DNA from: Enteractinococcus coprophilus
GTDB lineage: Bacteria > Actinomycetota > Actinomycetes > Actinomycetales > Micrococcaceae
Reading direction: 5' to 3'
Assembly (NCBI RefSeq): GCF_006716305.1
Contig: NZ_VFOU01000004.1
Coordinates: 62,001-126,000, forward strand
DNA length: 64,000 bases
The notes below the pieces were generated by a model. The model did no database searches, was not told the origin of the DNA, and saw only the letters and a program-made list of their open reading frames with translations. Made by a program: the position numbers and the translations under genes. This document shows positions 61,670 to 64,000 of the stretch, piece by piece (within the stretch, counting starts at the first letter, position 1; every line of letters begins with the position of its first letter).

Positions 61670-63999
61670 TCGGTTACCTGTTGTCCTTCCTTACAGATGG
61701 GGCACAGTGCGGTCAGGTTGCATTCGTCAGCATCATGCACGGTGTAAAAATACGGGCCTTGGACCCAGCGGGCCGCATCGGCGATGTCTTGCTCTGCCCA
61801 GGTTATGCCCTCATCAAGCGGAGCCTGAGGTTGGATGTTTACTGACTTATTCGTCGTTCCGAGTTGCACCAACGCCGCACCAGCTGGTTGGCGGCTTGGC
61901 ACAAGATCTTTAAGAGCGCCGGCTTTCACCATGGCCTGATAGACGCCCAACTGTGGCAGTCGGGCCAAGCGAGCACCGGTGACCTGGGTGGCACCGGTTT
62001 TGAGGTCCACCACATAGGCCCGCCCGTCGGCATCCATTTCGACTCGGTCCATAATACCGTTGAGTTGCACTTTTACTTCGTCAAAATCCAGCTCAACCGT
62101 CACCCGGTATTCAGTCGCAACGAGCTGGCGTGGGCCGAATGTTTCAGCGGTCTTACCCCGACCGGTCTGATAGCCTGCCCGCATACCTGAGACGTACTCG
62201 TAGTAATACTCCAGGGTACGTTTGGCCTTGGCATAAAGGGCATCATATTCCCACCCGGGTTCGATACCGGCCTCGGCGGCCAGCACCGGAAACTTTTCTT
62301 TGAGCTCTGTGAACATCTCCCCCACGTCGGCGTCGGGGAATTTTTCAGCAATCGCGTGGATAAAGGTTCCAGTTGCAGCGGCTGGGTGGGTTCCGGCCGT
62401 CGAGATTTGATAAATGAACCACTGCAGTGGTGATTCAACGGCTGTTTCCACCGTCGATGGGGATAACCGGACTCGATTGGGTACCCCGTGTTCATCGATC
62501 CCGTGGATCGGAGACGTCGTTGATAAATCAACTAATCCCCACCAGTGGTCTGGTTCCGCAGGCGCGATCCCCCCGTCGGCGAGTACTGCGAGCGCACTGG
62601 CGGCTTGGTTGGCTTGGGTGTGTAAAGCTTCGACTTCGGTAGAGTCAGCGGCTTGTAGAAGTTTTCGTTCGGTTTCTTCTAGCGTGCGGCGCAGGTGGAT
62701 GACTAGGCCATCGGCCGTCAGTGGCGTAGCGACCGTTGTGTAGGGGCGTGCGGGTTCGTCATCCGTGGGTTTCCAGGGAGCAAGGCGTTCGATAAACATT
62801 GAGGGTTGATGATCTGCGTCAGCCACGGCGGTACCGATCAGACGACGGCGAGCCCGCGAAATCGCGGCGGCAAAGGTGCGCAATTCATCGTGGCGCACCT
62901 GAGCGATGCGTTCGTTGATGGGTTGTTGTCCGGCAGTGCCGGTGACTTCTTCGACGAGTTCTTGGGTGTGTAACAGCTGACCGCGCAATCGGGTGTTTGG
63001 CCAGACGCCTTCTTGAACTCCCACCACAAAAACCGTGTCCCAGTCGCGTCCGGCGGCGGTCGTGGGGGTCAGGACCGAGACTCCGGCCTGTCCTGCACGT
63101 GCCGAGAGAGTATCCATCGGCAGGTCTTGTTCTGCTAGGTATTGGGTGAAACCAAGTGCTGTTTGGCCGGGGAATTGCACAACGTAGCGTTCTGCCGCTT
63201 CAAAAAGCGCAACCACAGTATCGAGGTCACGGTTGGCACGAACCGATGCATTTGGATCATCGGATAAGGCCTGTTGTTCCCACACGTTGCCGACGTCTGG
63301 CAAGGCAATTTCCCAGCCTGCCCACAACACCATTTCAGCCGAAGCCTGTTCTTCGATGGTGGCTTTCACCATCGCGGCGAGCATGCGCCCGATCCGTATA
63401 GCCCCTGCAGCATATCGAGGCAGCCGCCGATCCGTATCCAAGCCCAGGAGTTCAGGTGCCCCACCAGGGTTCGACACCAAGAGGTCAAGTAGATGTGTGG
63501 AGTCTCGAGTGCCAGAAGCATCGCGTTCTACTGCCAATAGCCGACGGCGCAGATTGCGAAGCTCTAATGGTGTGGAGTTTCCGTAGCGTCCGGTGATCAA
63601 CCAGTGTAAGTCCGCTGGGTCTAAGCCGGTGGCTGTTTCGGCTCCGCCATGGGCAACCGCATCGGCCGCAGCGGTCAGCACCAGCAATGGTGCAGCGGCC
63701 GGCTGCTGATTGAGCATCACTTCTGAAATAGACCGCACAACCGGGATCGTTTCTGTCTCTAGTGCGGTAGCAACTTCAGCAACTTTGGCCGAGGTACGCG
63801 CCAAAACTGCCATGTCTTCGAATTCGACCCCGTGTCGGTGATGCAGTTCGAGTATTTGCTGGACGATAAATAGGTGCTCTTGGACCGGTGAGGCCAATCG
63901 GTGCACGGCCACCACGTCGTCATGGTCTGCGGCACTGAGATTGGAGCGCGCATCTGGCAGACCACCGATGGCCGGAATACGTCCCACTGTCCGCTGATA
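61657..63999 (-). CDS. adnA: AdnA-like helicase-nuclease subunit, C-terminal part (5' end outside window)
   Basis: About 780 residues are visible and the frame runs off the window end, so the N-terminal motor domain is missing. The GTG at 63987 is only an internal codon of the open frame. Visible features are late helicase motifs (DMAVLARTSAKVAEVA, SVLTPTTAAGRDWDTVFVVGVQEG, DELRTFAAAISRARRRLIG) and a C-terminal nuclease domain (YVVDLKTGATQVTGARLA, QLGVYQAMVK). The only cysteines seen are three in ECNLTALCPIC close to the C-terminus, which could bind an iron-sulfur cluster with a ligand outside the window or zinc. It pairs with adnB downstream. Confidence 0.9.
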   Translation of the reverse strand, partial: YQRTVGRIPAIGGLPDARSNLSAADHDDVVAVHRLASPVQEHLFIVQQILELHHRHGVEFEDMAVLARTSAKVAEVATALETETIPVVRSISEVMLNQQPAAAPLLVLTAAADAVAHGGAETATGLDPADLHWLITGRYGNSTPLELRNLRRRLLAVERDASGTRDSTHLLDLLVSNPGGAPELLGLDTDRRLPRYAAGAIRIGRMLAAMVKATIEEQASAEMVLWAGWEIALPDVGNVWEQQALSDDPNASVRANRDLDTVVALFEAAERYVVQFPGQTALGFTQYLAEQDLPMDTLSARAGQAGVSVLTPTTAAGRDWDTVFVVGVQEGVWPNTRLRGQLLHTQELVEEVTGTAGQQPINERIAQVRHDELRTFAAAISRARRRLIGTAVADADHQPSMFIERLAPWKPTDDEPARPYTTVATPLTADGLVIHLRRTLEETERKLLQAADSTEVEALHTQANQAASALAVLADGGIAPAEPDHWWGLVDLSTTSPIHGIDEHGVPNRVRLSPSTVETAVESPLQWFIYQISTAGTHPAAATGTFIHAIAEKFPDADVGEMFTELKEKFPVLAAEAGIEPGWEYDALYAKAKRTLEYYYEYVSGMRAGYQTGRGKTAETFGPRQLVATEYRVTVELDFDEVKVQLNGIMDRVEMDADGRAYVVDLKTGATQVTGARLARLPQLGVYQAMVKAGALKDLVPSRQPAGAALVQLGTTNKSVNIQPQAPLDEGITWAEQDIADAARWVQGPYFYTVHDADECNLTALCPICKEGQQVTEWLI

Positions 64000-64000
64000 G

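Noticed and set aside
1-64000. CRISPR arrays, insertion sequences, rRNA genes, further tRNAs
   Set aside because: No regularly spaced repeats, transposase genes, terminal inverted repeats of IS type or rRNA sequence were seen; only one tRNA cloverleaf was found.

Overview
The window comes from an actinobacterium, most likely a Micrococcaceae-type member of Micrococcales with only moderately high GC. The evidence is WhiB1, MtrAB-LpqB, the large NAD-glutamate dehydrogenase, AdnAB, UvrD2, DUF1844, the Rv3235 family, a DUF222-HNH endonuclease and gene orders shared with Mycobacterium. Genus is not determined. Nearly everything is chromosomal backbone. No prophage, insertion sequence, CRISPR array or complete mobile element was seen.

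Layout. 1-4.2 kb: tail of an FtsK/SpoIIIE ATPase, then infC-rpmI-rplT and an rRNA/tRNA 2'-O-methyltransferase on the minus strand, and DUF1844. infC starts with ATT and has an attenuator-like terminator in its leader. 4.2-11.8 kb: a small membrane protein, whiB1 with its control region, the PdtaS histidine kinase and a very large NAD-dependent glutamate dehydrogenase. 11.8-16.9 kb: an orphan CpaE/SAF/HTH trio, a conserved protein of unknown role, a membrane protein with a LysM-like tail, and an Rv3235-family protein. 16.9-25.6 kb: secA, hpf, comF, lpqB, mtrB, mtrA (secretion, ribosome hibernation and envelope two-component control). 25.8-31.3 kb: a translationally coupled plus-strand set of a membrane protein, DUF4129, DUF4350, MoxR and DUF58. 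31.3-33.5 kb: a DUF222-HNH gene. 33.9-37.6 kb: cysteine desulfurase, mnmA, chorismate mutase and a MetE-like protein (tRNA 2-thiolation plus satellite genes). 37.6-42.6 kb: a J-domain protein, TrmL, a sigma/anti-sigma fusion, a PIG-L deacetylase and an HtrA protease. 42.8 kb: initiator tRNA-Met. 42.9-58.2 kb: a frameshifted UPF0182 gene, a PDZ-Lon protein, an RND pump, a zincin-like protein, a YgjP-like hydrolase, an RRE-ThiF-like protein, UvrD2, NudC and a kinase-fold protein lacking catalytic residues. 58.2-64 kb: AdnB and partial AdnA helicase-nucleases.

The most unusual items are a single polypeptide joining an ECF-type sigma factor to an RskA-type membrane anti-sigma factor (39064-40443), the orphan RRE-ThiF-like protein between two metallohydrolase-like genes, the pseudokinase with an acidic tail, the frameshift in UPF0182, and three RNA-level control candidates (infC, whiB1, pdtaS). 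No clearly new multigene defence or biosynthetic system was recognised. All functional calls are by reading motifs and gene order; no database search was possible.
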